Assembly (NCBI GenBank): GCA_028821515.1
Contig: JAPPGA010000009.1
Span: forward strand, 35,547-99,546
Reading direction: 5' to 3'
DNA: 64,000 nt
Source: Gammaproteobacteria bacterium
GTDB taxonomy: Bacteria; Pseudomonadota; Gammaproteobacteria; Pseudomonadales; Azotimanducaceae
Made by a program: the position numbers and the translations under genes. Under the pieces are notes generated by a model. It ran no database searches. It was not told the origin of the DNA and worked only from the letters and a program-made list of their open reading frames with translations. Below, in pieces: positions 16,083 to 24,407 of this stretch (the stretch's first letter is position 1; every line of letters starts with the position of its first letter).

Positions 16083-18048
16083 TCAGCAAGTGACGCTCGA
16101 GGAACAGCGCCGTCGCGGCCGTCAGGTAGTCCCGGTTCACTTTTTTCCGGAAGCCGTGCCCCTCGTCGCGCGCGAGCACGTACCACACCGGCACGTCGCG
16201 TTCGCGCAGGGCGGCGACGATCTGTTCGCTCTCGCTTGCCGGGACCCTTGGGTCGTTCAGTCCCTGCGCGATCAACATCGGTCTGCCGATCTTCTCGACC
16301 CGGTTCAGTGGTGAGATGCGCTCCAGGAACTCACGCATGTCGGGATCCCGCTCGTCGCCGTATTCCACGCGGCGCAGGTCCCGCCTATAGCCTTGCGTGT
16401 TCTCGAGGAACGTAACGAAGTTGCTGATGCCCACGCGCTCGACACCCGCCGTCAGCCGATCCCCGAAATGCACCAGCGAGGCGAGCACCATGTAGCCGCC
16501 GTAGGACCCGCCCGAGACAACGACGCGTTTCGCGTCGAGATCGTCCCGGGTGGCGATCCAGTCGAGCAGGGCGCCGATGTCCTTTACGCTGTCCTCGCGC
16601 AGGTAGCCGTTGTCGAGTTTCAGGTACGCCTTGCCGTAGCCCGCAGAGCCGCGCACGTTTGGGGCGACGACGGCGATACCCAGTTCGTTGACCAGGAACT
16701 GCGTCGTGTACGAGAAACGGGGCCGGTACTGGCCTTCGGGTCCGCCGTGGATCTCCATCAGCACGGGATGTGGACCATCCCCGGCCGGTACGTAGACAAA
16801 CGCCGGGATCTCGCGCCCGTCGAAGGTCGGATAGTGCACCAGTTCCGGCTCCGCCATGGATTCCTCGCGCAACCCGCCGGGTTCGCTTCGCGTCCAGCGC
16901 GTGATCGCCCCGTCGCCAAAGTCGATGCTGTAGACATCCGTGGGCGCTGCTGCTCGATTCATCGCGAAGCCCAGCCGGCTGCCGTCGGCCGAGAACTTCA
17001 GGGAGAAGTAGAGGCCGCTGGGCAACGCGGGCAGGGTAACCGGCGTCAGGTCGGGCAGATCAAGGAGGTGCAGGCGGCTGAAGCCATCTTCATTGACTGT
17101 GAAGGCGAGGCGGGTGCCCTTGATCGCGAACTGTTCGATTCCCCATTGCGAATCCCCGGCTACCACATCGATGACGCCATCGGCGCGGCGGACACGATGC
17201 AGGGCGACGGTTTCAGCGTCCATGTCTGAAGTGAAGTACACGTACTTGCCGGTGGGGCCGTACGCGGCATCAGTGATGGCCGCGGGCTGCGCATCGGATA
17301 GTAGCTGCCGTAGTGCTCCGGTCTGTAGTTCCACTTCGTGCAGGTACGACTCGTTGATGGAGACGTACCGGATCGCAAGCAGCCGCTGCCCGTCCGGAGA
17401 CCAGTCCGTGGCGTGCCATCCGGATCCGCCGACGGCCAGCGCGACCCGCGTATTGCCGGCCAGGTCCTGGATGTGGATGTCCCAGTCCCTGCCGTTGCGT
17501 TCCGTCGTCGTGTACGCGAACTCCCGGCCATCTCTCGACCAGGCGACGTTGGAGTAGCGCGATTTACCGTCCGTCAGCATGGCGGAATCCCCGCTTGCGA
17601 GGTTGAACCGGAAGAGCTGGTAGAACTCGGAGCCGCCGACGTCCCGGGCATAGATGAAACCCTCGGGCGCAGGCACGGGACTGACCTGTGCCGTCCCTAC
17701 GGGTTCGTCGAAGAAGGTGAGTTGGCGGCGTGCGCCCAGCGGCGTCTCCACGCGATGGAGTTGCGTGGTATTGCCGAATCGCGTTGCGATGAGAACGCCG
17801 TCGCCGATCCAGCCGAGAAAGCTCGCCTGGCGGGTGTTCTGATACGGTCGCAGTCTCGCCAGAAGCGCGTCGGGAACCGGCGGCACGCCTTCGATTTCGA
17901 GTTGGCCGACAACGGCGCGTTCCGGTTGTTGACCAGCAGCGCCCGCGCAGGCCATGGCCACGCAGAGGGCAAGTGCACTGGACGCGAGCTTACTTCGCGC
18001 GATCCAGAACCCGAATCGAGAATGGAAACGCGTGTTCCTCGTCCGCAT
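15961..18048 (-). CDS. S9 family peptidase (prolyl oligopeptidase type), C-terminus altered
   Basis: An exported serine peptidase of 695 residues. The N-terminal signal peptide (ALALCVAMACAGAAG) is followed by a beta-propeller with WSRDGREFAYTT and WSPDGQRLLAI blades, then an alpha/beta-hydrolase domain. Catalytic residues are Ser in VVSGGSYGGYM, Asp in QGLNDPRVP and His in RDEGHGF. The domain should end near LFLERHLL; the last ~40 residues are Gly/Arg-rich sequence read out of frame through the integrase fragment, so the native stop seems to have been lost. The ATG at 18048 has AGGAGG before it and lies 59 bases inside folA. Confidence 0.88.
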   Translation of the reverse strand: MRTRNTRFHSRFGFWIARSKLASSALALCVAMACAGAAGQQPERAVVGQLEIEGVPPVPDALLARLRPYQNTRQASFLGWIGDGVLIATRFGNTTQLHRVETPLGARRQLTFFDEPVGTAQVSPVPAPEGFIYARDVGGSEFYQLFRFNLASGDSAMLTDGKSRYSNVAWSRDGREFAYTTTERNGRDWDIHIQDLAGNTRVALAVGGSGWHATDWSPDGQRLLAIRYVSINESYLHEVELQTGALRQLLSDAQPAAITDAAYGPTGKYVYFTSDMDAETVALHRVRRADGVIDVVAGDSQWGIEQFAIKGTRLAFTVNEDGFSRLHLLDLPDLTPVTLPALPSGLYFSLKFSADGSRLGFAMNRAAAPTDVYSIDFGDGAITRWTRSEPGGLREESMAEPELVHYPTFDGREIPAFVYVPAGDGPHPVLMEIHGGPEGQYRPRFSYTTQFLVNELGIAVVAPNVRGSAGYGKAYLKLDNGYLREDSVKDIGALLDWIATRDDLDAKRVVVSGGSYGGYMVLASLVHFGDRLTAGVERVGISNFVTFLENTQGYRRDLRRVEYGDERDPDMREFLERISPLNRVEKIGRPMLIAQGLNDPRVPASESEQIVAALRERDVPVWYVLARDEGHGFRKKVNRDYLTAATALFLERHLLNGGDHGGAGVVSHQRVPRRGFSGRDGAPPVPEAGGRSQAP

Positions 18049-18493
18049 CGAAATCCTCCTTTGCGACCAGTGTGAATTCTGAAGAGTCGTAGGGCGGGAA
18101 GAAGGTATCGCCGTCGATCTCGGCGTCAATCAGCGTTTCGTAGAGACGGTCCGCCCGCGGCAAAGCCAGGGCGTATATGTCGGTGCCCCCCGTCACGAAA
18201 CATTCCTCCACGCCGTCGATGAGGCATTGGCTCTCGGCGATCTCCAGGGCGGCGTCCAGGGTCGAGGCGATCCGGATTCCATCGTGCGTGAATCCCGAAC
18301 GTGTAAGGACAATGTTGGTGCGTCCCGGCAAGGGTCGGCCCTGGGATTCGAACGTCCGGCGCCCCATGATCACCGGTCTGCCCATGGTGATGGTCCGGAA
18401 GAAACGGGAGTCCTTCGGCAATTTCCACGGCAGCCTGTTGTTCCGCCCGATCACGCGATTGCGGGACATGGCCCAGATCAACGAAAGCTTCAT
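17990..18493 (-). CDS. folA: Dihydrofolate reductase
   Basis: A 167-residue type I DHFR, which reduces dihydrofolate to tetrahydrofolate with NADPH. SLIWAMSRNRVIGRNNRLPWKLP is the N-terminal signature with the Leu-Pro-Trp active-site loop, MGRPVIMGRRTFES the cofactor-binding loop, and VTGGTDIYALALP the conserved Gly-Gly segment. The start ATG at 18493 fits the family N-terminus. It is 28 bases after lgt, and its last 59 bases overlap the start of the S9 peptidase gene. With thyA close by, it closes the dTMP cycle. Confidence 0.95.
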   Translation of the reverse strand: MKLSLIWAMSRNRVIGRNNRLPWKLPKDSRFFRTITMGRPVIMGRRTFESQGRPLPGRTNIVLTRSGFTHDGIRIASTLDAALEIAESQCLIDGVEECFVTGGTDIYALALPRADRLYETLIDAEIDGDTFFPPYDSSEFTLVAKEDFDADEEHAFPFSIRVLDRAK

Positions 18494-18521
18494 GGCGAAC
18501 GAGTGAGAGTCGTAGTGAACG

Positions 18522-19331
18522 TCATGGATTGACCCGGCGTGGAGCCATGAGAAAGACGCCGAATGCCGCCACCGGGAGCGAGAGGATCTGGCCCATGGAG
18601 AGCGTGTCGAACAGGAACAGGCCCAGGTGGGGATCGGGTTCACGGAAGAACTCGGTGGCAAACCTCAGGATTCCGCCGGCGAGGAGGAAAATGCCCGCGA
18701 CGGAACCTGTCGGTCGCGTGCGCCGGGAATAGAGCCAGACGATGACGAACAGCATCAGGCCCTCACCGATGGCCTGGTAGAGGCTCGACACATGGCGGGT
18801 GACCGCCTCGAACTCGCCGAAGCAGGTCGCCGTCAGTTCGCGCACGGCCGCGCAGGGGAAGTGAATGCCGAGCGTGGATTCCGTGACCCGTCCGGGCAAC
18901 TCGGTATTGATGAAGTTCCCGAGTCTGCCGAAACCTAGCCCGATCGGCACCAGGGGCGCGACGAAGTCCGCCACTTCGAGAAACGTGCGCCCCTTGACTC
19001 TCGCCTGCAGCCACATGGCGCCGACCGCACCCACGAGCCCGCCGTGAAAGGACATGCCGCCCTCCCAGATGCGGAACAACCAGAGCGGGTCCTGCGCGAG
19101 CCGATCAAAACCGTAGATGAACGCGAAGCCGATACGTCCCCCAAGCACTACTCCGGCGACGCCGTAGAAGACGAGGTCCGAGACATCGGCAGAGGTGAAT
19201 CCGCGACTCCCGGCCCGGGCCCTGCCGAGCAGGTAGAAGGTGCCGAAAGCGAGCAGGTACATGAGGCCGTACCAGCGCAGCGCGAACGGTCCGAGCTGCA
19301 GGACGATCGGGTCAATGGCCGGATAGTGCAT
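18522..19331 (-). CDS. lgt: Prolipoprotein diacylglyceryl transferase
   Basis: A 269-residue inner-membrane enzyme that attaches diacylglycerol to the lipobox Cys of prolipoproteins. Seven hydrophobic helices are visible. Conserved blocks are LRWYGLMYL, WEGGMSFHGGL, the Lgt signature GLGFGRLGNFIN with the essential Arg, HVSSLYQAIGEG and RFATEFFREPD. Length and N-terminus (HYPAIDPIVLQLGPFALRWY) match the family. It heads the leftward lgt - folA - S9 set; thyA, normally next to lgt, is here separated by two rightward genes. Confidence 0.95.
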   Translation of the reverse strand: MHYPAIDPIVLQLGPFALRWYGLMYLLAFGTFYLLGRARAGSRGFTSADVSDLVFYGVAGVVLGGRIGFAFIYGFDRLAQDPLWLFRIWEGGMSFHGGLVGAVGAMWLQARVKGRTFLEVADFVAPLVPIGLGFGRLGNFINTELPGRVTESTLGIHFPCAAVRELTATCFGEFEAVTRHVSSLYQAIGEGLMLFVIVWLYSRRTRPTGSVAGIFLLAGGILRFATEFFREPDPHLGLFLFDTLSMGQILSLPVAAFGVFLMAPRRVNP

Positions 19332-19371
19332 GCTAGACTTCGCGCCTTATTCCCGAACTGCCGCTTTGACA

Positions 19372-20172
19372 GTGTGCCTTATTCTATTCGCGTACCGAAT
19401 GTCCCCGGCTCGCCCCCTGGTGGTGGCCGCGAACCGGGACGAATTCTACGCCAGGGCGTCGGAAGCGGCACGGTACTGGAACGACTCGCCGCATGTCTTC
19501 GGCGGACGCGACCTCGTCGCGGGCGGCACCTGGCTCGCGGTTTCGACCGCAGGCCGCTTTGCTGCCGTGACCAACTACACCGACTTCCTTCGCACGGAAA
19601 ATCCGCCAGCCTCCCGGGGTGACCTGGCGCGGGGTTTCCTGGAAGGAGATGCCGCAGCGAGTGCGTATGCGGCCGGGATCGATGGCGCACGCTACCAGGG
19701 ATTCAACCTCCTCGCTTTCGACGGCGTCGACCTCGTGTATGCGTGCAATCGCACTGGGGAAATGCGGGTGCTGCAACCGGGTGTCTACGGCATCGCCAAC
19801 TCGCCCCTGGACGACGTGTGGCCAAAGTCGGCGCGCGGCATCGCCAGGCTGAAGTCGATCGCGGCAACCGCCTCCACCGACGACCTGCTGAAGGTGCTTC
19901 GGGAAGAGTCAGCGGACTATGGCCCCGACGGCACTGAGCCCGAGAGCGCCCGGTCCGCAACGCCCGCGTTCCTGCGGGGCAAGGACTACGGCACGCGCGC
20001 CAGCACGGCGGTCATCTTCGATTGCGGGCACATTGCGTTCGCTGAACAGCAGTTCGGGTCGATGGGCAAACCCGGTGCCCGCACTATCGAGACAATCCGC
20101 ATACGCCATGCGCCCGCCAGGGCCATCGCGGAAGATGGAGCTTCGCTTGGCGGCAGGAAGGCGGCGCGTTAG
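19372..20172 (+). CDS. NRDE (TANGO2-like) family protein
   Basis: A 266-residue protein of the NRDE/TANGO2 family, which carries the Asn-Arg-Asp-Glu motif in LVVAANRDEFYAR. Family members almost always start Met-Cys-Leu-Ile, so I chose the GTG at 19372, giving (M)CLILFAYR with Cys at position 2; the frame is open back to an ATG at 19330. Further family blocks are GGRDLVAGGTWLAV and VYGIANSPLDDVWPK. Human TANGO2 is linked to heme or lipid handling; the bacterial role is not established. It is divergent from lgt, and its 3' end overlaps the possible start of the heme protein that follows. Confidence 0.85.
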   Translation: MCLILFAYRMSPARPLVVAANRDEFYARASEAARYWNDSPHVFGGRDLVAGGTWLAVSTAGRFAAVTNYTDFLRTENPPASRGDLARGFLEGDAAASAYAAGIDGARYQGFNLLAFDGVDLVYACNRTGEMRVLQPGVYGIANSPLDDVWPKSARGIARLKSIAATASTDDLLKVLREESADYGPDGTEPESARSATPAFLRGKDYGTRASTAVIFDCGHIAFAEQQFGSMGKPGARTIETIRIRHAPARAIAEDGASLGGRKAAR

Positions 20173-20788
20173 AGAGTCGCAGCCGAGGGCGTGCGCCGAT
20201 GGGAGCGGACCCCTGCGTGCATCTCCGACCGTGATTGTGATGGCGATCGCCCTCTGTAGTGCCACGACCGCGTTCGCAGACGAAGACCTGGCGGCACGCA
20301 TTGACGCCAGCCGGGAGGCCATCAAGTCGTTCTCCGGTGCGTTGCAGGAGCGACTGATGTCGGCCATGGCGGACGGCGGTCCGACCACAGCGATCGAAGT
20401 GTGCAACGTCGCCGCACCGGAGATCGCGCAGACGGAGTCCGTCGCGCGCGACTGGAGTGTCGGGCGCACGAGCCTCAAGTTGCGTAACCCCGACAACGCA
20501 CCTGATGCGTGGGAGGTCGCTGTACTGCACGATTTCGAGGCACGCAACGCCGCGGGTGAGGATCCCGGTACGCTCGATCATGCCGAGATGGTGGTCAGCA
20601 ATGGCCAGCGGACCTTCCGCTACATGAAGGCCATCGGCACGCAGCCCTTGTGCACCACATGCCACGGCACCAGCATCGCGCCGGAGGTCATCGCCAGGCT
20701 CGACGGCTTGTATCCGGACGATCAGGCACGCGGGTTCACAGTCGGCGACATCCGAGGCGCCTTTTCGATCATTCAACCCGTGCCCTAG
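20135..20788 (+). CDS. Tll0287-like (DUF3365) heme-domain protein
   Basis: An exported single-heme protein. The mature part starts after TVIVMAIALCSATTAFA and carries LCTTCHG, a CxxCH heme attachment site, near its end. The pattern AIEVCNVAAPEIAQ, RTSLKLRNPDNAPDAWE and LDGLYPDDQARGFTVGDIRGAFSI is that of the Tll0287-like/DUF3365 domain, a PAS-like sensor or periplasmic heme module. The start is uncertain: ATG 20135 gives an Arg-rich leader overlapping the NRDE gene, while ATG 20240 or nearby GTGs give a shorter signal peptide. It is probably cotranscribed with the NRDE gene. Confidence 0.75.
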   Translation: MELRLAAGRRRVRESQPRACADGSGPLRASPTVIVMAIALCSATTAFADEDLAARIDASREAIKSFSGALQERLMSAMADGGPTTAIEVCNVAAPEIAQTESVARDWSVGRTSLKLRNPDNAPDAWEVAVLHDFEARNAAGEDPGTLDHAEMVVSNGQRTFRYMKAIGTQPLCTTCHGTSIAPEVIARLDGLYPDDQARGFTVGDIRGAFSIIQPVP

Positions 20789-20878
20789 CACCGATCAATA
20801 TTCGGGATTGATGTCCATCCCGCGCGAAATCGCGGACGTACCGGTAGCAGTGGGGGGCGCAAACAGCGAGCGGTTATC

Positions 20879-21706
20879 TCAGACCGCCATTTCGGCCCTG
20901 ATGGCCGGATGACACCGGTAGTCGACGAGCCGGAAGTCGTCGAATCGGAAGTCGTCGATCTCACGCTGGCCGCGATCGTCGATCTCAAGCGCCGGCAAGG
21001 GATAGGGATCTCGTGCGAGTTGGCGCCTGACGGCGTCGATGTGGTTCAGGTAAACGTGGGCATCGCCCAGCGTGTGGATGAAATCGCCGGGGGCAAGGTC
21101 CGTGATTCGCGCCACCATGTGCAGTAGCAGGGCATAAGACGCGATGTTGAGCGGGACGCCGAGAAACAGGTCGGCCGAGCGCTGGTACATGTGCAGCGAC
21201 AGCTTGCCGCCCGCCACGTAGAACTGGAAGAAGCTGTGGCACGGCGGCAGCGCGACATCCTGGGCCTGGACCTCGGACGCATTCCAGGCGTTGACGATGA
21301 TCCGGCGCGAACCGGGGTCGTTGCGGATCAGGTCGATGGCCTCCTGCAACTGGTCGACCCCGCCGTTCCAGCGCCGCCATTGCGCTCCGTAGATGCGGCC
21401 CATCGACCCGTCGTTTTCCGAAACACCGAGTCGCTTGAGGTAGTCGCCGTAGTTGCCGTCCCAAAGTCGGTTGTGAGGATAGATCGCCTTCAGGTCGTTG
21501 ATGTTGTCCGAGCCGGACACGAACCAGAGCAGTTCCGAGACCATGGATTTCCAGACGAGCCTCTTTGTGGTCACTGCCGGAAATCCGTCGGCCATGGCAT
21601 AGCGCATCTGGTAGCCGAACCGGGATAGCGTGCCAACCCCCGTGCGGTCCTCGCGGCGCTCGCCGTGTTCGAGCACGTCCCGGAGAATGTCGAGATAGGC
21701 GCGCAT
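20879..21706 (-). CDS. thyA: Thymidylate synthase
   Basis: A 275-residue enzyme that methylates dUMP with methylene-tetrahydrofolate. RAYLDILRDVLEHGERREDRTG is the N-terminal signature, RLVWKSMVSELLWF the conserved helix, GRIYGAQWRRW follows, the catalytic Cys lies in ALPPCHSFFQFYV, and PLNIASYALLLHMVA and HVYLNHID complete the active site. The frame is open to 21751, but the ATG at 21706 begins the family N-terminus. It lies 13 bases beyond the vapC stop, on the same strand as lgt and folA. Confidence 0.97.
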   Translation of the reverse strand: MRAYLDILRDVLEHGERREDRTGVGTLSRFGYQMRYAMADGFPAVTTKRLVWKSMVSELLWFVSGSDNINDLKAIYPHNRLWDGNYGDYLKRLGVSENDGSMGRIYGAQWRRWNGGVDQLQEAIDLIRNDPGSRRIIVNAWNASEVQAQDVALPPCHSFFQFYVAGGKLSLHMYQRSADLFLGVPLNIASYALLLHMVARITDLAPGDFIHTLGDAHVYLNHIDAVRRQLARDPYPLPALEIDDRGQREIDDFRFDDFRLVDYRCHPAIRAEMAV

Positions 21707-21719
21707 CGTAGTCAGCCTA

Positions 21720-22130
21720 TCAGGCGCCCGAGGGCAAGAGAACGACCCCATGTCTCGCCAGGTCTTCGTCGAATGCGAACGCTAGGGCGATGCCCCGATC
21801 CTGCATGAGAGTGATGCTGGTCCAATCGGTGAGGCTTACGCGCCGCTCGGAAGCAGCAAGAAGAGCCTCCATGGCCCGGTGCAGCAAGCCTTCGTCTATG
21901 TACAGGACGTGCAACAACGGCAGCATGTCGGCGTAGAAAACACGCACGGCTTCCACGCCTATGCGCGCCTGCAGCAGCGAAACGGTTTCGAGAACGACGA
22001 ACGAAGATGTGACCAGGTTCGTGCCGAGTTCGCGGAATGAGGAGGCGGCGACACGCGCCGCTTGATGGCATTCATCGTCCTCTACCAGCAGCGCGTAGAT
22101 GGCCGAGGTGTCGACGAAGACATCCGTCAC
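21720..22130 (-). CDS. vapC: PIN-domain toxin ribonuclease (VapC)
   Basis: A 136-residue PIN protein. DVFVDTSAIYALLVEDD holds the first catalytic Asp, VLETVSLLQARIG the conserved Glu, and LTDWTSITLMQDRGI and FAFDEDLARHGV the remaining acidic residues. The start is GTG at 22130, overlapping the antitoxin stop (GTGA). It follows its antitoxin on the minus strand and lies 13 bases before thyA, so the two may share transcription. This is the third vapBC-type pair within 22 kb. Confidence 0.87.
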   Translation of the reverse strand: MTDVFVDTSAIYALLVEDDECHQAARVAASSFRELGTNLVTSSFVVLETVSLLQARIGVEAVRVFYADMLPLLHVLYIDEGLLHRAMEALLAASERRVSLTDWTSITLMQDRGIALAFAFDEDLARHGVVLLPSGA

Positions 22131-22369
22131 GAATACGCCTTCGCGAGATAGTCATCGTGTTGCCTGGCGACGTCGGACGCGCCATCGGCCGAGCGAAATT
22201 TACCGGCGGCACCCAGAAACCTTTCCCAGTTGGCGTCGGTCTTCTCGCTGGCCAATACATGGTCTACGCCCTCTCGCACCAGCTTGGCGACGGATATTGA
22301 GCGACGTGTGGCAAGAGCCTTCAGGCGTTCGTACTGGCTTGGTTCCAGCTGAACTTGAGTTCGGATCAT
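22127..22369 (-). CDS. vapB: Ribbon-helix-helix antitoxin (VapB/CopG-like)
   Basis: An 80-residue antitoxin. RTQVQLEPSQYERLKALATRRSISVAKLVREGVDHVL is a textbook ribbon-helix-helix DNA-binding unit, followed by a charged tail (ANWERFLGAAGKF) that would bind the PIN toxin. The start is ATG at 22369; no clear Shine-Dalgarno precedes it. It overlaps the toxin gene by four bases. The 130 bases upstream, shared with the divergent SDR gene, should contain promoters, but I cannot place them. Confidence 0.85.
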   Translation of the reverse strand: MIRTQVQLEPSQYERLKALATRRSISVAKLVREGVDHVLASEKTDANWERFLGAAGKFRSADGASDVARQHDDYLAKAYS

Positions 22370-22503
22370 TTGTTGAGTGTTATCACTAGGTCGCTTACAT
22401 GATAGCGCTGCTTAGATGGTAACGCGAGGTTGTCCTGGTCGCCGGGAATGCCTTCGAGAACCCCGATGCTACGATACGGCGTCGGCAGGAAACGGAGCGT
22501 TGA

Positions 22504-23337
22504 GTGAGCGGGCGATTGGAAGGCAAGGTGGCGGTGGTCACGGGCGGCACCAGCGGTATCGGTGAGGCAACGGTGGAACTCTTCGTGGAGGAAGGCGCCA
22601 AGGTCGTGCTGACCGGGCGCTCCCGCGACAAGGGCGCGGCGCTTGCGGACAGGCTCGGGGAGAACGCCGTCTACTATCCTGCCGACGTGACCCGTGAGGA
22701 AGACATCAAGGCTTCCATTGACACCGCGGTTGACCGTTTCGGCAAGCTCAATGTGCTGTTCAACAACGCCGGCTCGTCGATTCGAACGGAGATATCGAGG
22801 ATCACGGCGGCCGAGATAGAACAGAGTTGCCGCGTGCTGCTGGCGAGCGTCATGCTGGGCATTCGCTACGCCATCGAACCGATGAAGGCGGCCGGAGGCG
22901 GCTCGATCATCAACAATTCCAGCATCGCCGGACTGCGCTATCGCCAGGGCAACATCCTGTACTCCTCGGTGAAGGCCGCTGTCACGCATTGCACACGCCT
23001 GGCGGGGGTCGAGCTTGGACCCGACCGCATCCGCGTCAACGCGATATCTCCGGGCGCGATCGCCACGCCGATCTTCTGGGGCGGTTCCGCGCGCGCCAAC
23101 ACGCTGAGCGACGAGGACAACGCGGACAAGATGCAGAGGCTGCAGGCGAACCTCGCCAAGGCGACGCCGTTGCCCCGCAGCGGCGTGGCGCATGACATCG
23201 CCGAGGCCGCGCTGTTTCTCGCGAGCGACGCGGCCAGCTATGTCAATGCGCACGATCTCGTCGTGGATGGCGGGCGCACCTGGATGTTCAACAACAATCC
23301 TGTGGACGGACAGGGACAGGACAGGCCGACCGTTTGA
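22504..23337 (+). CDS. Short-chain dehydrogenase/reductase
   Basis: A 277-residue classical SDR. VAVVTGGTSGIGEATVELF is the dinucleotide-binding TGxxxGxG, NVLFNNAGSS the NNAG motif, and INNSSIAGLRYRQGN followed by YSSVKAA supplies the catalytic Ser, Tyr and Lys. It is a little longer than the usual ~250 because of a C-terminal tail (FNNNPVDGQG). The substrate is unknown. The start is GTG at 22504 with GGAGCG upstream. Its TGA overlaps the ATG of the DUF898 gene (TGATG), so the two are probably cotranscribed. Confidence 0.9.
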   Translation: MSGRLEGKVAVVTGGTSGIGEATVELFVEEGAKVVLTGRSRDKGAALADRLGENAVYYPADVTREEDIKASIDTAVDRFGKLNVLFNNAGSSIRTEISRITAAEIEQSCRVLLASVMLGIRYAIEPMKAAGGGSIINNSSIAGLRYRQGNILYSSVKAAVTHCTRLAGVELGPDRIRVNAISPGAIATPIFWGGSARANTLSDEDNADKMQRLQANLAKATPLPRSGVAHDIAEAALFLASDAASYVNAHDLVVDGGRTWMFNNNPVDGQGQDRPTV

Positions 23338-24407
23338 TGGCTGACGGCGTGACAGGCGGGACCGTCCCGTCGGCGGGCCTGGACGCCGTTTTGTCTGAAC
23401 CCGCGCAATCGTCGCCGGAGGGGACTGGACTGCCGAACGTCCGCTTTACCGGGTCCGGCTGGGAGTACTTCCGGATCTGGGCCGTCAACACGGCCTTGAC
23501 GCTGCTTACCCTGGGCGTGTTCTCCGCCTGGGCAACCGTACGCACGCGCCGGTACTTCTACGGCAACACGTGGCTTGGCGGTTCCGCGTTCAATTACACA
23601 GCGCGGCCGTGGACCATACTGATCGGGCGGGTCATCGTGGTGGGGATGCTGGTCGCCCTGTGGTTCGCGGAACTGGTCTCGATCGCCTTCTACCTCATCG
23701 GATTGCTGGTGGTGTTTGCCATGTTTCCCTGGATCGCGGTCCGGGCGCGCGCATTCCGGCTGCGCAACTCGTTCTACCGCCACGTCTGCTGGGGATTCGA
23801 GGGCAACTACGCGACCGCCGCCAAGTACTACTGCCTGGGGCCCATCGTCGGGTTCCTGAGCCTGGGGATCCTGTGGCCCTACATCGCGATGCGCCGGGAC
23901 ATGTTCCTGATACGGAATAGTCGTTTCGGTACGTCGGAGTGTTCAATCGATGTTACGGCAGGACAGTACTACGGCATCTATTTCTCGACGTTCGGGATCT
24001 TCGGCGCGGCACTGGTGGCGAATACGATCCTGGTGGCGGTGCTTCCCGATGGTTTCGGATTCCTGCTGAGCGTAGTGACCTGGATACCGCTACTGTTGGC
24101 GGGCGTCTTCATCAAGGTGCGTCTCGACAACCTCCGCTGGTCGAATACCACGGTTGGCGGATATTGGTTGAGCCTTGACCTGTCCTTCTGGCGAATGCTG
24201 GGACTGTATCTCAGCAATCTCGTGCTGATCGTCATAACGCTTGGCGCCTTCATCCCGTTCGCCAAGGTCCGGGTCATACGCTACAGGCTCGGGAGGTTCA
24301 GGGTCGTGCGCCCGGGTGCCGAGACTTTCTTTGCCGGTCCTCTGCAGACCATCGGCGCGGTGGGAGCTGAGGCCGGAGACTCCTTCGGCCTGGACCTCGG
24401 CATATGA
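23337..24407 (+). CDS. YjgN/DUF898 family integral membrane protein
   Basis: A 356-residue membrane protein with about six or more hydrophobic helices. The motifs GSGWEYFRIWAVNTALTLLTLG, SAWATVRTRRYFYGNTWLGG, and a second copy ending LGAFIPFAKVRVIRYRLGRF are the repeated halves of DUF898 (E. coli YjgN). The function is not established. It overlaps the SDR gene upstream by one base and the M48 protease gene downstream by four. DUF898 and M48 proteins are commonly adjacent, suggesting a membrane-protein quality or processing role (inference). Confidence 0.9.
   Translation: MADGVTGGTVPSAGLDAVLSEPAQSSPEGTGLPNVRFTGSGWEYFRIWAVNTALTLLTLGVFSAWATVRTRRYFYGNTWLGGSAFNYTARPWTILIGRVIVVGMLVALWFAELVSIAFYLIGLLVVFAMFPWIAVRARAFRLRNSFYRHVCWGFEGNYATAAKYYCLGPIVGFLSLGILWPYIAMRRDMFLIRNSRFGTSECSIDVTAGQYYGIYFSTFGIFGAALVANTILVAVLPDGFGFLLSVVTWIPLLLAGVFIKVRLDNLRWSNTTVGGYWLSLDLSFWRMLGLYLSNLVLIVITLGAFIPFAKVRVIRYRLGRFRVVRPGAETFFAGPLQTIGAVGAEAGDSFGLDLGI

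Noticed and set aside
14415..16415. 666-codon rightward frame over the permease, the gap and the peptidase
   Set aside because: Covers two opposite-strand genes and a gap, has no recognisable domain, and is rich in His, Arg and Gln as expected of an antisense frame.
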